The notes beneath the pieces were generated by a model, which was given only the letters and a program-made list of their open reading frames with translations, was not told the origin of the DNA and did no database searches. Of a DNA stretch of 64,000 bases, positions 36,538-44,895 are shown piece by piece; within the stretch, counting starts at the first letter, position 1, and each line of letters opens with the position of its first letter. Position numbers and translations under genes: made by a program. Location of the stretch: positions 124,001 through 188,000 of the forward strand of contig JBOGNO010000003.1 in the NCBI GenBank assembly GCA_050747245.1, written 5' to 3'. The DNA comes from JBOGNO01 sp050747245 (GTDB lineage: Bacteria > Acidobacteriota > Terriglobia > Acidiferrales > UBA7541).

Positions 36538-38147
36538 GGCTTGGTTCCCGCCGCGCCGATTTCCTCCACCATCGCGTCACAGATGGCCTCGAACACCGCG
36601 TCCACGTCTCGCGTGTGCAGTGTGTAGTTGTTCGCAAAAATCGAAAAAACCACGTGCGTCCCGCCCAGTGTTGTCGCGTATCCGGAAATCGCATGGGCGT
36701 GCTCGAGCGTGCCGGTCTTCGCTTGAATGCGGCCGGCTCCCGCCGTGTCCTTGAACTCAATTTCGAGCGTGCCGTCGCGCCCGGCCACCGGCAGCGTGGA
36801 AACAAAATCCGCGCCCCACGGTTGCCGTCGTGCATAGCGCAGCAGGGCAACTACGGCGCGCGGTGTCACCAGATTTCCTCGGGACAACCCCGAGCCGTCG
36901 CCGAGCGACACATCGCCTTCCGCAACGCCCGCCGACTTCAGGAATTCTGCTTCGAGCTTCAACGCTGCGTCCCGGGAGCCCGTGCCCGTCTCGATGCGGG
37001 ACACCGCGCGGAGCAGCATCTCCGCGTGGAGATTCATGCTGAGTTTATTCAGCAGCCGGATAATTTCGATCAGCGGAGGCGAAACATGTTCGGCCAGAAC
37101 CGTGGCCACTCCCTCGCCCTCCACCGGTGTGTGTCGCGCGCGCGCCGCTCCGAAAACGCGCACCCCGCGCTCTTCGAGGAGATGCTTCAGCAGCGCCGCG
37201 GCGTACTCCGCGGGCTCCTGGATGGCGAATACCAGCGGCATGGGCTTCCTGCCCAGCGGAATCGAGCCCACGATTTCCAGCTCCCGCGTTCCCGGCTGCC
37301 AGTGCAAATCAAGTTTCAACTCCGAGCCTGGCGGCCCGGTGACGATCTCGTTGTGAACGGAATAGAACCCGATCCACGGCTCCACGTGCAGGCTGGCGAA
37401 TTGCCCCGAACGCTCCGCGGGCGTCACTTCCACGGTGAACGTGTTGTCGTCGACGGCAATCGCACTTACCGCCGCACCGTATGAAAAAGTAAGATCGCCG
37501 GCCTCCCATTCGGGCGGCCAGCGCTCGTACTCGAAATAGCTGTCGTCGGCGATGACGTCGCCTTCGATCTGCTTCACGCCCTTCGCCACGATCTGGTCTG
37601 CGAGATCCGCGAAAGCCTTTTCCGGCGGGCCTTCGCGCTCCGCTTTTCCCTGGAACGGAAATTTGCGGTTGGAAAGATCCGGATCGCCGCGGCCCACTAG
37701 CACCAGATCGCCGCGCAGGCGGCCCTTGGTATCGAGAGTTCCGTGCGTCTGCACCGAGGTCGTGAAGCGGTACGCCTCGCCCAGCTTTGAGAGTGCAAAG
37801 GCCGTCGTGAAAATCTTAGTATTCGATGCCGGCGTGAAATAGCGGTCGGCATTGAGTTCGTAGAGCGTTTCGCCCGTGTCCGCGTCGCTTACCAGCACGC
37901 CCCAAAATGATTTCTGCGCGGGAGTCGCTCCTAGAGCCGCTTCCACGCGTGCTCGAAACCGCGCCACATCCGGGCGCGTTTTCGCGGGCTGCTGTTGCGA
38001 GGAGTCCGCGCCAGTAGCGGCCTGCTGTGCCGCCGCGCCCGGCGAAAATAAGAAGAGCGCTCCCCCGGCCAGCAAAAGGTAAAAGGCCGCTGCGAAGCGC
38101 AGCATTCCCATCCCACGGCAAACTGCGAAATCGCTGTTCGTTCTCAT
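36534..38147 (-). CDS. dacB: D-alanyl-D-alanine carboxypeptidase/endopeptidase (PBP4, S13)
   Basis: This 537-residue penicillin-binding protein trims or splits peptidoglycan cross-links in the periplasm. All three active-site motifs are present: SxxK in 'TPASNTKIFTTAFAL', SxN in 'LNKLSMNLHAEMLLR' and KTG in 'IQAKTGTLEHAHAISGY'. The large insert between the first two motifs is typical of S13. A signal peptide (LRFAAAFYLLLAGGALFLF) is cleaved near AAAQQ. The exact start is uncertain: ATG 38147 is given, ATG 38111 is also possible. Confidence 0.92.
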   Translation of the reverse strand: MRTNSDFAVCRGMGMLRFAAAFYLLLAGGALFLFSPGAAAQQAATGADSSQQQPAKTRPDVARFRARVEAALGATPAQKSFWGVLVSDADTGETLYELNADRYFTPASNTKIFTTAFALSKLGEAYRFTTSVQTHGTLDTKGRLRGDLVLVGRGDPDLSNRKFPFQGKAEREGPPEKAFADLADQIVAKGVKQIEGDVIADDSYFEYERWPPEWEAGDLTFSYGAAVSAIAVDDNTFTVEVTPAERSGQFASLHVEPWIGFYSVHNEIVTGPPGSELKLDLHWQPGTRELEIVGSIPLGRKPMPLVFAIQEPAEYAAALLKHLLEERGVRVFGAARARHTPVEGEGVATVLAEHVSPPLIEIIRLLNKLSMNLHAEMLLRAVSRIETGTGSRDAALKLEAEFLKSAGVAEGDVSLGDGSGLSRGNLVTPRAVVALLRYARRQPWGADFVSTLPVAGRDGTLEIEFKDTAGAGRIQAKTGTLEHAHAISGYATTLGGTHVVFSIFANNYTLHTRDVDAVFEAICDAMVEEIGAAGTKP

Positions 38148-38257
38148 GGCTTGCGCGATTATAGTGCCTCTCTCCGCAAGATCCCCGCTCCCGACTTTTT
38201 CCGTTTCATCCCCACCAACCCTCCGCCGCTCGCACAAGTTTTATTTTGATGTGCCGG

Positions 38258-38286
38258 TTGCGCGCGGCCCGCAAAAAACATACGAT
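38258..38286 (+). promoter_or_regulatory. Possible sigma-70 promoter of the SYLF gene
   Basis: TTGCGC and TACGAT are separated by 17 bp in the divergent dacB/SYLF spacer, with the ribosome-binding site AGGAGG starting 16 bp after the -10. Three of six and four of six consensus bases match, so this is only a fair candidate. Confidence 0.3.
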
Positions 38287-38314
38287 ATATATACCCAGCG
38301 AAGGAGGCTACATA

Positions 38315-39025
38315 ATGATACGCAAACTTCTGGTTCTCTTGGCCGCGGCCACGCTGTTGCCTCTTCCGGCGGTGCCGGAGAGCAAGGAAGCATCACGGCT
38401 GCAAGACGCCGGGCAAGTGCTGAAGGAGATCCTGAACGTTCCGGAAGATATCCCGCAGGATCTGCTCGACAAATCCGAATGTGTGATTGTCATTCCCTCC
38501 GCGAAGAAGGGCGCATTCATCGTCGGCGCCAGTTATGGCCGCGGCGCGATGAGTTGCCGCTCCGGCGAGCACTGGACCGGCCCGTGGGGCGCTCCGACGA
38601 TGATGGCGCTCGAAGGTGCCAGCGTCGGCTTTCAAATCGGTGGCCAGGCCACGGATTTCGTAATTCTCGTCGTGAATACACGCGGCGCGAAATCGCTCCT
38701 ATCTAGCAAAGTAAAAATTGGCGCTGACGCGTCAGCCGCTGCGGGTCCCAAGGGCCGCGACGCCGAAGCCGATACGGACATCTATATGCGCGCCGAAATG
38801 CTTACGTATTCCCGCGCGCAGGGCCTTTTCGCCGGGATTTCTCTCGAAGGCTCCACGCTCCGGCCCGATGGCGACGCCAATGAAGTCATCTACGGCCGCA
38901 AACTGGATCCCCACGATATCGTCCGCGGTGGCGCGGTTGGCGTGCCCGCCGCGGCGCACTTGATGGTGAGTACCCTCAACAAGCGTTCACCGAAGAATCT
39001 TTCCGACCCTAAGTCTCTCGAATAG
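38315..39025 (+). CDS. SYLF-domain lipid-binding protein
   Basis: This 236-residue exported protein has a signal peptide (IRKLLVLLAAATLLPLPAVP) followed by a SYLF/Ysc84-like domain. Typical stretches are 'AKKGAFIVGASYGRGAMSCR', 'GPWGAPTMMALEGASVGFQI', 'DFVILVVNTRGAKSLL' and 'AQGLFAGISLEGSTL'. SYLF domains bind phosphoinositides in eukaryotes; bacterial members are periplasmic and of unknown role. ATG 38315 follows AGGAGG by 7 bp; the frame upstream is open but has no good site. Confidence 0.9.
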   Translation: MIRKLLVLLAAATLLPLPAVPESKEASRLQDAGQVLKEILNVPEDIPQDLLDKSECVIVIPSAKKGAFIVGASYGRGAMSCRSGEHWTGPWGAPTMMALEGASVGFQIGGQATDFVILVVNTRGAKSLLSSKVKIGADASAAAGPKGRDAEADTDIYMRAEMLTYSRAQGLFAGISLEGSTLRPDGDANEVIYGRKLDPHDIVRGGAVGVPAAAHLMVSTLNKRSPKNLSDPKSLE

Positions 39026-39038
39026 TCGTCTCCGCAGG

Positions 39039-39073
39039 AAAAAAGTGAGGGTGCTGCCTTCGCAGCACCCCTC
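39039..39073 (-). terminator. Rho-independent terminator of the 39117 gene
   Basis: The hairpin GGGTGCTGC / GCAGCACCC with a CTTC loop, extended by GAG/CTC with one bulge, is followed on the minus strand by ACTTTTTT. It sits 44 bp beyond the minus-strand gene stop and also between two convergent genes, so it may stop transcription from both sides, though only the minus side has the T-run. Confidence 0.75.
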
Positions 39074-39116
39074 GCATCATTACTTCCGGATTTAGCGAGA
39101 TATTCGAATCCGAAGC

Positions 39117-39965
39117 CTACTTCGGCTGGGCGATACGCGGTTGAGCGAACCGCCCACGGCCGTAATACGCATCGTCCGAATGAGCGAATTGCTTCTCCAT
39201 TTCGTCGGTTACAGTGATCCCGAGTTGCTCCGCATCTAACCGATTCGCCACCGACGGCGCCATTTCCCTATAATTTTCGGGGATTGCGAAGAGCGTCGGA
39301 TCCGGCTCGCCAATTTCGAGACTGACCGGGCGACCGTCTACTTTCAGTCGCAGAGAGCCGTCAAGTTCCTTGACCTGCGTCTGATACCTGAGAATCTGGC
39401 AGCCAAGTTCCGGGGCCTCCCACCATGTCCATACTTCCCCCGGTACCCCCGGCGGTCGAATGACCGCAGTTGGATGGCCCAGCACACTTTCATATCGGAC
39501 GAGGGTGTAATTCGGCAATACACAGTTGCTCGGCGGGTGCAGCAGCCTCTCTTTCATGCCGGCGATTGCCTCCGTGGAAAGCCGCGGCCAACTTTCCTTT
39601 GCGGCGATGGGATCGAGCAGAGTTACAACCCTGCCATCCATGAAAGTGATCTTTCGGCCCATGTGCCCTGCTGCAAGCCCTATCTCGCCTCCAATATTGG
39701 AGACCATGACCGTGGTCCCGTCGGATTTACGCGCTTCGGTTTCTATCGACGTCAGTTCGCCGCCCGGATTGTCCACGAAGCTATACGTCTCCAGCTTTAG
39801 CGTGAACGGCGTCGTACTCACAGTGCTCCCCGCGACATAGCGCGGCGCAAGGAATTCAAACAGGCAATAAACCCCTATCGCAACTCCCACCGTCAAGAGC
39901 GCCAAGAGGATCCTGCCGGCCCAGTTCTCCATGCTCCGCTTCACAACTGCCACTATTCTCTGCAT
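39117..39965 (-). CDS. Hypothetical membrane-anchored protein
   Basis: This 282-residue protein has one membrane helix near residues 18-38 (ILLALLTVGVAIGVYCLFEF), after which the rest should face the periplasm. The outer part is beta-rich with 'DGTTVMVSNIGGEIG' and 'KITFMDGRVVTLLDP', reminiscent of proteins that sense or bind through a beta-sandwich. No catalytic motif is visible. The start follows AGGGGGA. Function unknown. Confidence 0.6.
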   Translation of the reverse strand: MQRIVAVVKRSMENWAGRILLALLTVGVAIGVYCLFEFLAPRYVAGSTVSTTPFTLKLETYSFVDNPGGELTSIETEARKSDGTTVMVSNIGGEIGLAAGHMGRKITFMDGRVVTLLDPIAAKESWPRLSTEAIAGMKERLLHPPSNCVLPNYTLVRYESVLGHPTAVIRPPGVPGEVWTWWEAPELGCQILRYQTQVKELDGSLRLKVDGRPVSLEIGEPDPTLFAIPENYREMAPSVANRLDAEQLGITVTDEMEKQFAHSDDAYYGRGRFAQPRIAQPK

Positions 39966-40035
39966 GAAATCCCCCTAAGCCGGGCTGCATCCCGGCGTAT
40001 CACCGGCCAAAGGCCACCTAGATTACAAATAGGGC

Positions 40036-40347
40036 TCAGGGTAGCTGGCCACCCGGGCCCCCGTCCCCAGGGCAATTCCCGCACGACGTAACTTGCATGC
40101 ACTCCGTAAAAAAACACTCCTGGCCACAGTTTTGTCCGCAATCCCCCACCCCACTGCAGCAGTACGTAGCGCATACGCTGCCGTTCGCATTGCAGTTGGC
40201 ACCGTTGTTGCAAGTTTGGAGATTCCCGGCACCAATCATGGAGCACTGCGCAAGGGCTCTCTGCGACCCCGCCAAGGCCGCGACCACGGACACACCAACG
40301 ACGAACAAGACCCAAGCCACCAGCCCAAGCTGAGAATTTCTCTTCAT
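40036..40347 (-). CDS. Small secreted cysteine-rich protein
   Basis: This 103-residue protein has a signal peptide (LGLVAWVLFVVGVSVVAALA, cleavage near ALAQ). The mature chain of about 70 residues has 12 cysteines and many Gly/Asn residues, in spacings such as CATYCC, CGQNCGQEC and CGNC, ending in a Gly/Pro tail. An even number of cysteines in an exported chain suggests six disulfides or metal binding. ATG 40347 is chosen, with GGAG 9 bp upstream. I do not recognise a family. Confidence 0.6.
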   Translation of the reverse strand: MKRNSQLGLVAWVLFVVGVSVVAALAGSQRALAQCSMIGAGNLQTCNNGANCNANGSVCATYCCSGVGDCGQNCGQECFFTECMQVTSCGNCPGDGGPGGQLP

Positions 40348-40586
40348 AATTAATCGCTCCATATATAATTTTCACCTTTTCGGCAGATCGAGAATCTGTT
40401 GATAACCTTCAGCTTCAACCTATCCCCGTTCCTAACTCATTTCAAGTACCGTTTTAGGTACTCCTGCATGTTCGATGCCCCCTCTGGAGGGCTCTCTCTT
40501 GCCTTGAATGCGGCTGATGATTCTCGTACTCTCGAACATCAATTTCGCGCGGAATTTTTCTGAGAAGGGAAACTTATGGAGAGCGC

Positions 40587-41228
40587 TTGAGCTGCCCAAT
40601 CTGCCAGCGCCGCAAGCCGAACCGGTATTGCCCGGCGAAAGGCGAGAAAATCTGCGCGGTCTGCTGCGGCACGGAGCGCGAGGTCACGATCGACTGTCCC
40701 AGCGATTGCCCGCATCTCGTCGCATCGCGCCGCTACGAAGCGGAACACCGCAGACCGGTCGCCGCCGCCGAACTTCCCTATCCCAGCGTCGAATTCTCAA
40801 GCGACCTCGTCCACGACCGCGGGGACGTTATTTTCCGACTGGGCGCCGCGATTCTGCGCTTTGCCGCTGAAAATCGCGCGCTCGTTGATGCGGGCGCCAT
40901 CGCCGCTCTGCGCGCCTTCGCGGAAACGCTTCGCACGCTGACCACCGGAATTTACTACGAAAAGCCGCCTGACTCTGCGCTGCCACGCGAGCTTTACACC
41001 CGTCTCGCTCAAACTTTGCAGGACTATAAGAAACAGACAGCCGAGCGCGCCGGATTCGCGGCGCTCAAGGATTCGGAAGCATTTAATGTGCTGGTGTTCT
41101 TACTGCGCGTGGCCTCTCAGGAGACGAACCATCGCCCGCTCTCGCGTGCATTCCTCGATTTTCTCCGCGTCCAGTTCCCGCGCCTCCCCGAAGAGGCCCG
41201 CGAAGCCCCGCGCATCATTGTTCCCTGA
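40587..41228 (+). CDS. Hypothetical protein with N-terminal cysteine cluster
   Basis: This 213-residue protein starts at TTG, behind GGAGAG. The first 45 residues hold nine cysteines: 'CPICQRRKPNRYCPAKGEKI' followed by 'CAVCCGTEREVTIDCPSDC', which looks like a zinc-binding double knuckle. The rest (50-213) is helical, with no known motif. Similar cysteine-headed proteins occur in Acidobacteriota and Deltaproteobacteria as hypotheticals (from memory). The start codon is inferred from the ribosome-binding site; upstream ATGs are out of frame. Confidence 0.62.
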   Translation: MSCPICQRRKPNRYCPAKGEKICAVCCGTEREVTIDCPSDCPHLVASRRYEAEHRRPVAAAELPYPSVEFSSDLVHDRGDVIFRLGAAILRFAAENRALVDAGAIAALRAFAETLRTLTTGIYYEKPPDSALPRELYTRLAQTLQDYKKQTAERAGFAALKDSEAFNVLVFLLRVASQETNHRPLSRAFLDFLRVQFPRLPEEAREAPRIIVP

Positions 41229-41370
41229 CGCGCCGCGGTTTGTGGACCTGCAAGCGCCCTCCTCATTCCGTTCTCTCGCGGAGAATGTCTGGCTTGCCGG
41301 ATTCCCTTGGTACACGCACAGGCTGGCAAACGCCAGCGCAGCGACCAGTAGCACCAGCCGCGAAACGGTT

Positions 41371-42531
41371 TCAAGCCTCAGCACGAACAACTCCTCCTCC
41401 AAGCGCGAGGGCAAGTTGCGGCGAACGCCACATCCGCGCGCCTTCTGCAGCGGTCGGCCGCGATCCCAGGTTGTATTTCCTTCGCACGGCTTCGACGCGC
41501 GCCGCAATTTCCACGCGCATTTTTTCCGGCGGGTCGGTGCTGTGCGCGTACCACGCTTTGTACCGCCGCGCCAGCGCCGGAAACTTTTCTTCGAGAAACG
41601 GCAGAAAATGATCGAGCGTGGAATTCGTCAGGAACAGCACTCTGGCCCCGAGCCACTGCGCCCGGGCTTCCTTGGCCGCTCGCGCCAGCGCGTCGAGCGA
41701 TTTCTCGCCGTCCGTAATTCCCGGAATGATCGGCATCGCGAAGACGCCCGCAGCCAGTCCCGCCTCCCTTAACTGCCCCACCGCCGCAAGACGCAAATCC
41801 GGCCGCGGCGCGCGCGGCTCCAGCATTCGCGCGAGTCGCGCATTCACGGTCGTCACGCTCATGTTGATGGTCAGCGAAGACCGCGCCGCAATTCGCCGCA
41901 GCAATTCAATGTCGCGCACGATCAGATTCGATTTTGTGGTGATGGATACGTTCAGACCATCGCGCTCCGCCATTTTCTCCAAAATTTTTCGCGTCACGCC
42001 GAATTCCCGCTCCGCCGGCTGATACGGGTCCGTTGCCGTTCCCAGGGCTACTTGCTCGCCCCAAATCGCCTCGCTCGAAAGGTCGCGCTCCATCAGCTCG
42101 CCCGCATTTTGCTTCACGAAAATTTTCTGCTCGAATTCCTCCCCGTCGAGCTCCATGTACTCGTGCGTGTAGCGCGCGTAGCAGTAGTGGCAGCCGAATT
42201 CGCATCCGCGATAAGGATTCACCGTCCAGCGAAACGGCACGCGCTCCGATTCGCAGTAATTCAGGATCGAGCGCACCGGCAGCAGAAAATATTCCGTGCC
42301 GCATTTCGCTTCGGCGAGGGGGGAAGAGGCGGCGAGACGTGCGATGCCTGCCAGCTCCGCGTGCGGCTTCCAGCTCCGGTCAGGCTCCGGAGGGGGCAAG
42401 GAAGCGCCTGCGTCTCTGGCGTAGCCGTGGCGAGCGGCTGTGGGGAATAAGGTGAGGTTGGTTTCCCGCGAACGAATCGTCCGGCTCTTTCTGGGAGCCA
42501 GCACCGATCGCGGAATGGGTTGAGTGGCCAT
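41371..42531 (-). CDS. Radical SAM protein (SPL-like, Rv2578c-type)
   Basis: This 386-residue radical SAM enzyme has the cluster motif 'CEFGCHYCYARYTHEYME', matching CxxxCxxC with the aromatic-rich continuation of the spore photoproduct lyase-related group. It opens with a basic N-terminus (about 60 residues) and ends with a helical C-terminal part ('FLEEKFPALARRYKAWYAHS'). The substrate is not known; relatives are uncharacterised. It is convergent with the cysteine-headed gene to its left and diverges from the pseudo-receiver gene on the right. Confidence 0.85.
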   Translation of the reverse strand: MATQPIPRSVLAPRKSRTIRSRETNLTLFPTAARHGYARDAGASLPPPEPDRSWKPHAELAGIARLAASSPLAEAKCGTEYFLLPVRSILNYCESERVPFRWTVNPYRGCEFGCHYCYARYTHEYMELDGEEFEQKIFVKQNAGELMERDLSSEAIWGEQVALGTATDPYQPAEREFGVTRKILEKMAERDGLNVSITTKSNLIVRDIELLRRIAARSSLTINMSVTTVNARLARMLEPRAPRPDLRLAAVGQLREAGLAAGVFAMPIIPGITDGEKSLDALARAAKEARAQWLGARVLFLTNSTLDHFLPFLEEKFPALARRYKAWYAHSTDPPEKMRVEIAARVEAVRRKYNLGSRPTAAEGARMWRSPQLALALGGGVVRAEA

Positions 42532-42703
42532 CGCAATTCTCGCCGCCGAAGGTGGCCCTCACTATTTCGCTTTTTATTCGCCTTGTCAATATCTATTTTC
42601 GTTTTTTATTCGCCTGTGCCGCCCTCGCCCCATCTCTCCAGCGAATTCCCTGCCCCCGCCTCATCGCCCCTATACTGGTTCTAGTACCCGCGAGCCTCCG
42701 CCC

Positions 42704-43339
42704 ATGAGCGATGCTGTCAACATTCTCATCATTGATGACGACCGCGACAGCCAGCATGCCCTTCGCCAGATTCTCGATTCCGAAGGCTGGCACTTGAAAA
42801 TCGTTCCCCTCGCGAGTCAGGGTCTCGCCGAACTCGCCAAGGGCGATTGGACGCTGGTGATCGTCAACGTCGCACTCACTGACACTAGCGGCGCGCATTT
42901 CGAGACTCTCTGTGACCTCGGCCGCTCCGCCGTGCAGGATCAAGCCGATAGTGGCCGCCGCGCCCGCGTGCTCTTTCTTGTTCCCGAGCTCGCCGGACCT
43001 CACGTGCAGCCCGCTCTCGAACGCGAGCAGCTTCCCTACACGCTCAAGCCCTTCCACCTGCACGATTTCCTCGAACGCGTCAGCGACCTTCTTCTCGAAG
43101 CCGGCGCCATCTCCGAGCCCATCCGTCATATGGTCGTCGATCCGCTTCCCCGCCGTCAGCGCACTAAGGAAAAGCAATCGGTCGGCTCCCGTCCGCCCGC
43201 GAAAATGTTCGCCTCCCGTGGAGATTACGAAATGACCGAGGAAGAAATCGCCGAATTCGAAAAAACCGAAAAAGAAGAAGTCGAGCGCAAGAAAAAGAAA
43301 AAAGAGCAGGATCAAAACCCCGACCGCGACATCTTTTAG
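42704..43339 (+). CDS. Receiver-like protein lacking the phosphoacceptor Asp
   Basis: This 211-residue protein starts like a response regulator: 'NILIIDDDRDSQHALRQIL' holds the acidic triad. But the usual 'D' at the end of beta-3 is Asn ('LVIVNVALTDTSG'), and the conserved Thr/Ser is missing from 'VLFLVPELAG'. The Lys of 'YTLKPF' remains. It should therefore be a pseudo-receiver that cannot be phosphorylated at the normal site. After a variable linker the C-terminus (about 170-211) is extremely charged, Lys/Glu-rich. There is no DNA-binding or enzymatic output domain. Confidence 0.75.
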   Translation: MSDAVNILIIDDDRDSQHALRQILDSEGWHLKIVPLASQGLAELAKGDWTLVIVNVALTDTSGAHFETLCDLGRSAVQDQADSGRRARVLFLVPELAGPHVQPALEREQLPYTLKPFHLHDFLERVSDLLLEAGAISEPIRHMVVDPLPRRQRTKEKQSVGSRPPAKMFASRGDYEMTEEEIAEFEKTEKEEVERKKKKKEQDQNPDRDIF

Positions 43340-43584
43340 TGCCCCGTTGCAAATTTCCCGCTCTCAGCCATTCTGAGCCCCGATGGCTGCCCCGATGTGG
43401 CAATCGGGCCTGCTCCCGCCTGAGGCCTGGCATTACGTGTAGGGGCGCTGCTTGCTGCGCCCGTCCCGTCCCCCACTAGTTTTTTCCCTTATCTCTGCCC
43501 TGCAAGAAATTCCGGCCCGCCCGTTCCAATCCCAAGGACGCGCCCATCATAGAAGGTGCGCTCCCGCTCTACCAGGAGGATGTC
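43340..43584. repeat. Intergenic region with two hairpins, dispersed-repeat-like
   Basis: Two inverted repeats lie here: CCCGAT/ATCGGG at 43391-43408 and GGGCGC/GCGCCC around TGCTTGCT at 43443-43462. Neither has a clear T-run. Such short GC-rich palindromes between genes resemble REP-type dispersed repeats. They may also serve as weak terminators for the gene ending at 43339. Confidence 0.35.
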
Positions 43585-44751
43585 ATGCACGGACTCGTAT
43601 TCCGCAATTGGATCAATGTAGGTTGGGGGCTTCTGACCACGCTTACCATCACCGCCGCGGCCGTTTTCGGCGGATCAGGCTCCGGCGCAGCTCCGGCCGG
43701 CCAGCCGGCGGGCGGCGAAGAGAACTGGCGCCTGGGCGAGCCTGTAACTTACGAAAATCTCTCCGTTTTTCCCGTGCTGGCATCCCACTGGAGCGACACC
43801 AGCGCCTTCGTCACTCTCGATGAAGCCCTTGCTTCTGGCGACGCCGTAGTCACGGAAATGGGCAGCGAAATGATTCGCCGCACGCGCGATGGCCGCCCCA
43901 GTCCGTACGCGGGCGGCGGCGACGAAGTCAATCGCCTGGTTCTCGTCAACCGCGGCTCGAAGCCGCTCTTGCTCCTCGCCGGTGAAATTGTTTCCGGAGG
44001 CAAACAGGATCGCATCATCGGCAAAGATCGCCTCGTTCCCGTAGGCGCGGAACCCTTGCCCCTCGATGTTTTCTGCGTCGAGCACGGCCGCTGGACCTCC
44101 GCTTCCCCCAAATTCTCCGCCGGGAATGTGATGGTTCACCCCAGCGTCCGCGAAAAAGCCGCTGTCGATCAGAATCAGAGCGAAGTCTGGTCCGCCGTGC
44201 GCTCCGGAAGCACGTCCTCTTCGTACGGCGATGTAGGGAGTGCGGGTGCGCCTGCTCCCGCAATTTCCCGCGGCTCTGTTTCGCGCACCATCTCCTCCGC
44301 AGCGCCCACGGAATCTTACAAGGGGATTTACGAATCCTCGCCTGTCGGCGCATCCGTCGAAACATTCGCGGATGAAGTCGAGCGCCGCTTCGCGAAGGCC
44401 ACCTCAGGTCTCAAAGGCGAGCGGGTCGTCGGCGTCGTTGTGGCCTATGGCGGCGAAGTCGCCTGGAGCGACGCCTTCGCTTCGCCGCAGCTCTTTGACC
44501 ACTATTGGAAAAAACTCCTGCGCAGCTACGTCGTCGAAGCGCTGGCGCGTCCCTCGACCCACGAGCACGCCTCGCTCGATGACGCCCGCGAATTCCTCAA
44601 TCGTTCCGGAGGCACGGAGCGCACCGAATCCCAGCCGGGCGTCTATCGCTGGAGCGAGCGCACCGACGGCCGCATCGCCGAAATCGAGCTCCAGGCCCTC
44701 GCGCCCAAACCCCTCACCTTGCATTGGTTGAAGGTTCTTCGCACCAGCTAG
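43585..44751 (+). CDS. ARPP-1-like (DUF6569-like) protein
   Basis: This 388-residue protein has a hydrophobic N-terminal segment (residues 10-30) that is a signal peptide or anchor. The ARPP-1-type domain follows: 'LGEPVTYENLSVFPVLASHW', 'VLVNRGSKPLLLLAGEIVSG', 'GGKQDRIIGKDRLVPVGAE' and 'DVFCVEHGRWTSASPKFSAG'. Family members are uncharacterised but the Gly-Gly-Lys-Gln-Asp-Arg core is strongly conserved. A Ser-rich linker (about 190-245) precedes a C-terminal half with 'VVGVVVAYGGEVAWSDAFAS'. The start is behind AGGAGG. It is followed by a strong terminator. Confidence 0.7.
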   Translation: MHGLVFRNWINVGWGLLTTLTITAAAVFGGSGSGAAPAGQPAGGEENWRLGEPVTYENLSVFPVLASHWSDTSAFVTLDEALASGDAVVTEMGSEMIRRTRDGRPSPYAGGGDEVNRLVLVNRGSKPLLLLAGEIVSGGKQDRIIGKDRLVPVGAEPLPLDVFCVEHGRWTSASPKFSAGNVMVHPSVREKAAVDQNQSEVWSAVRSGSTSSSYGDVGSAGAPAPAISRGSVSRTISSAAPTESYKGIYESSPVGASVETFADEVERRFAKATSGLKGERVVGVVVAYGGEVAWSDAFASPQLFDHYWKKLLRSYVVEALARPSTHEHASLDDAREFLNRSGGTERTESQPGVYRWSERTDGRIAEIELQALAPKPLTLHWLKVLRTS

Positions 44752-44793
44752 CCCGACGCACTATATCGGGGAGAGCCCCAGTTAATGATGCCC

Positions 44794-44830
44794 GCGAGGC
44801 CACCTTCCCTCCGTGGCCTCGCTCGCTTTT
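44794..44830 (+). terminator. Rho-independent terminator
   Basis: A perfect 10-bp stem (GCGAGGCCAC / GTGGCCTCGC) with a 9-nt loop is followed by TCGCTTTTCCC. It lies 42 bp past the stop of the ARPP-1-like gene and marks the boundary to a more AT-rich accessory block. Confidence 0.8.
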
Positions 44831-44895
44831 CCCATACCTTTATCGTTCCTACATGATAAACTCAGAATCTGAAACCATGATAAGGAGAAACTAAG

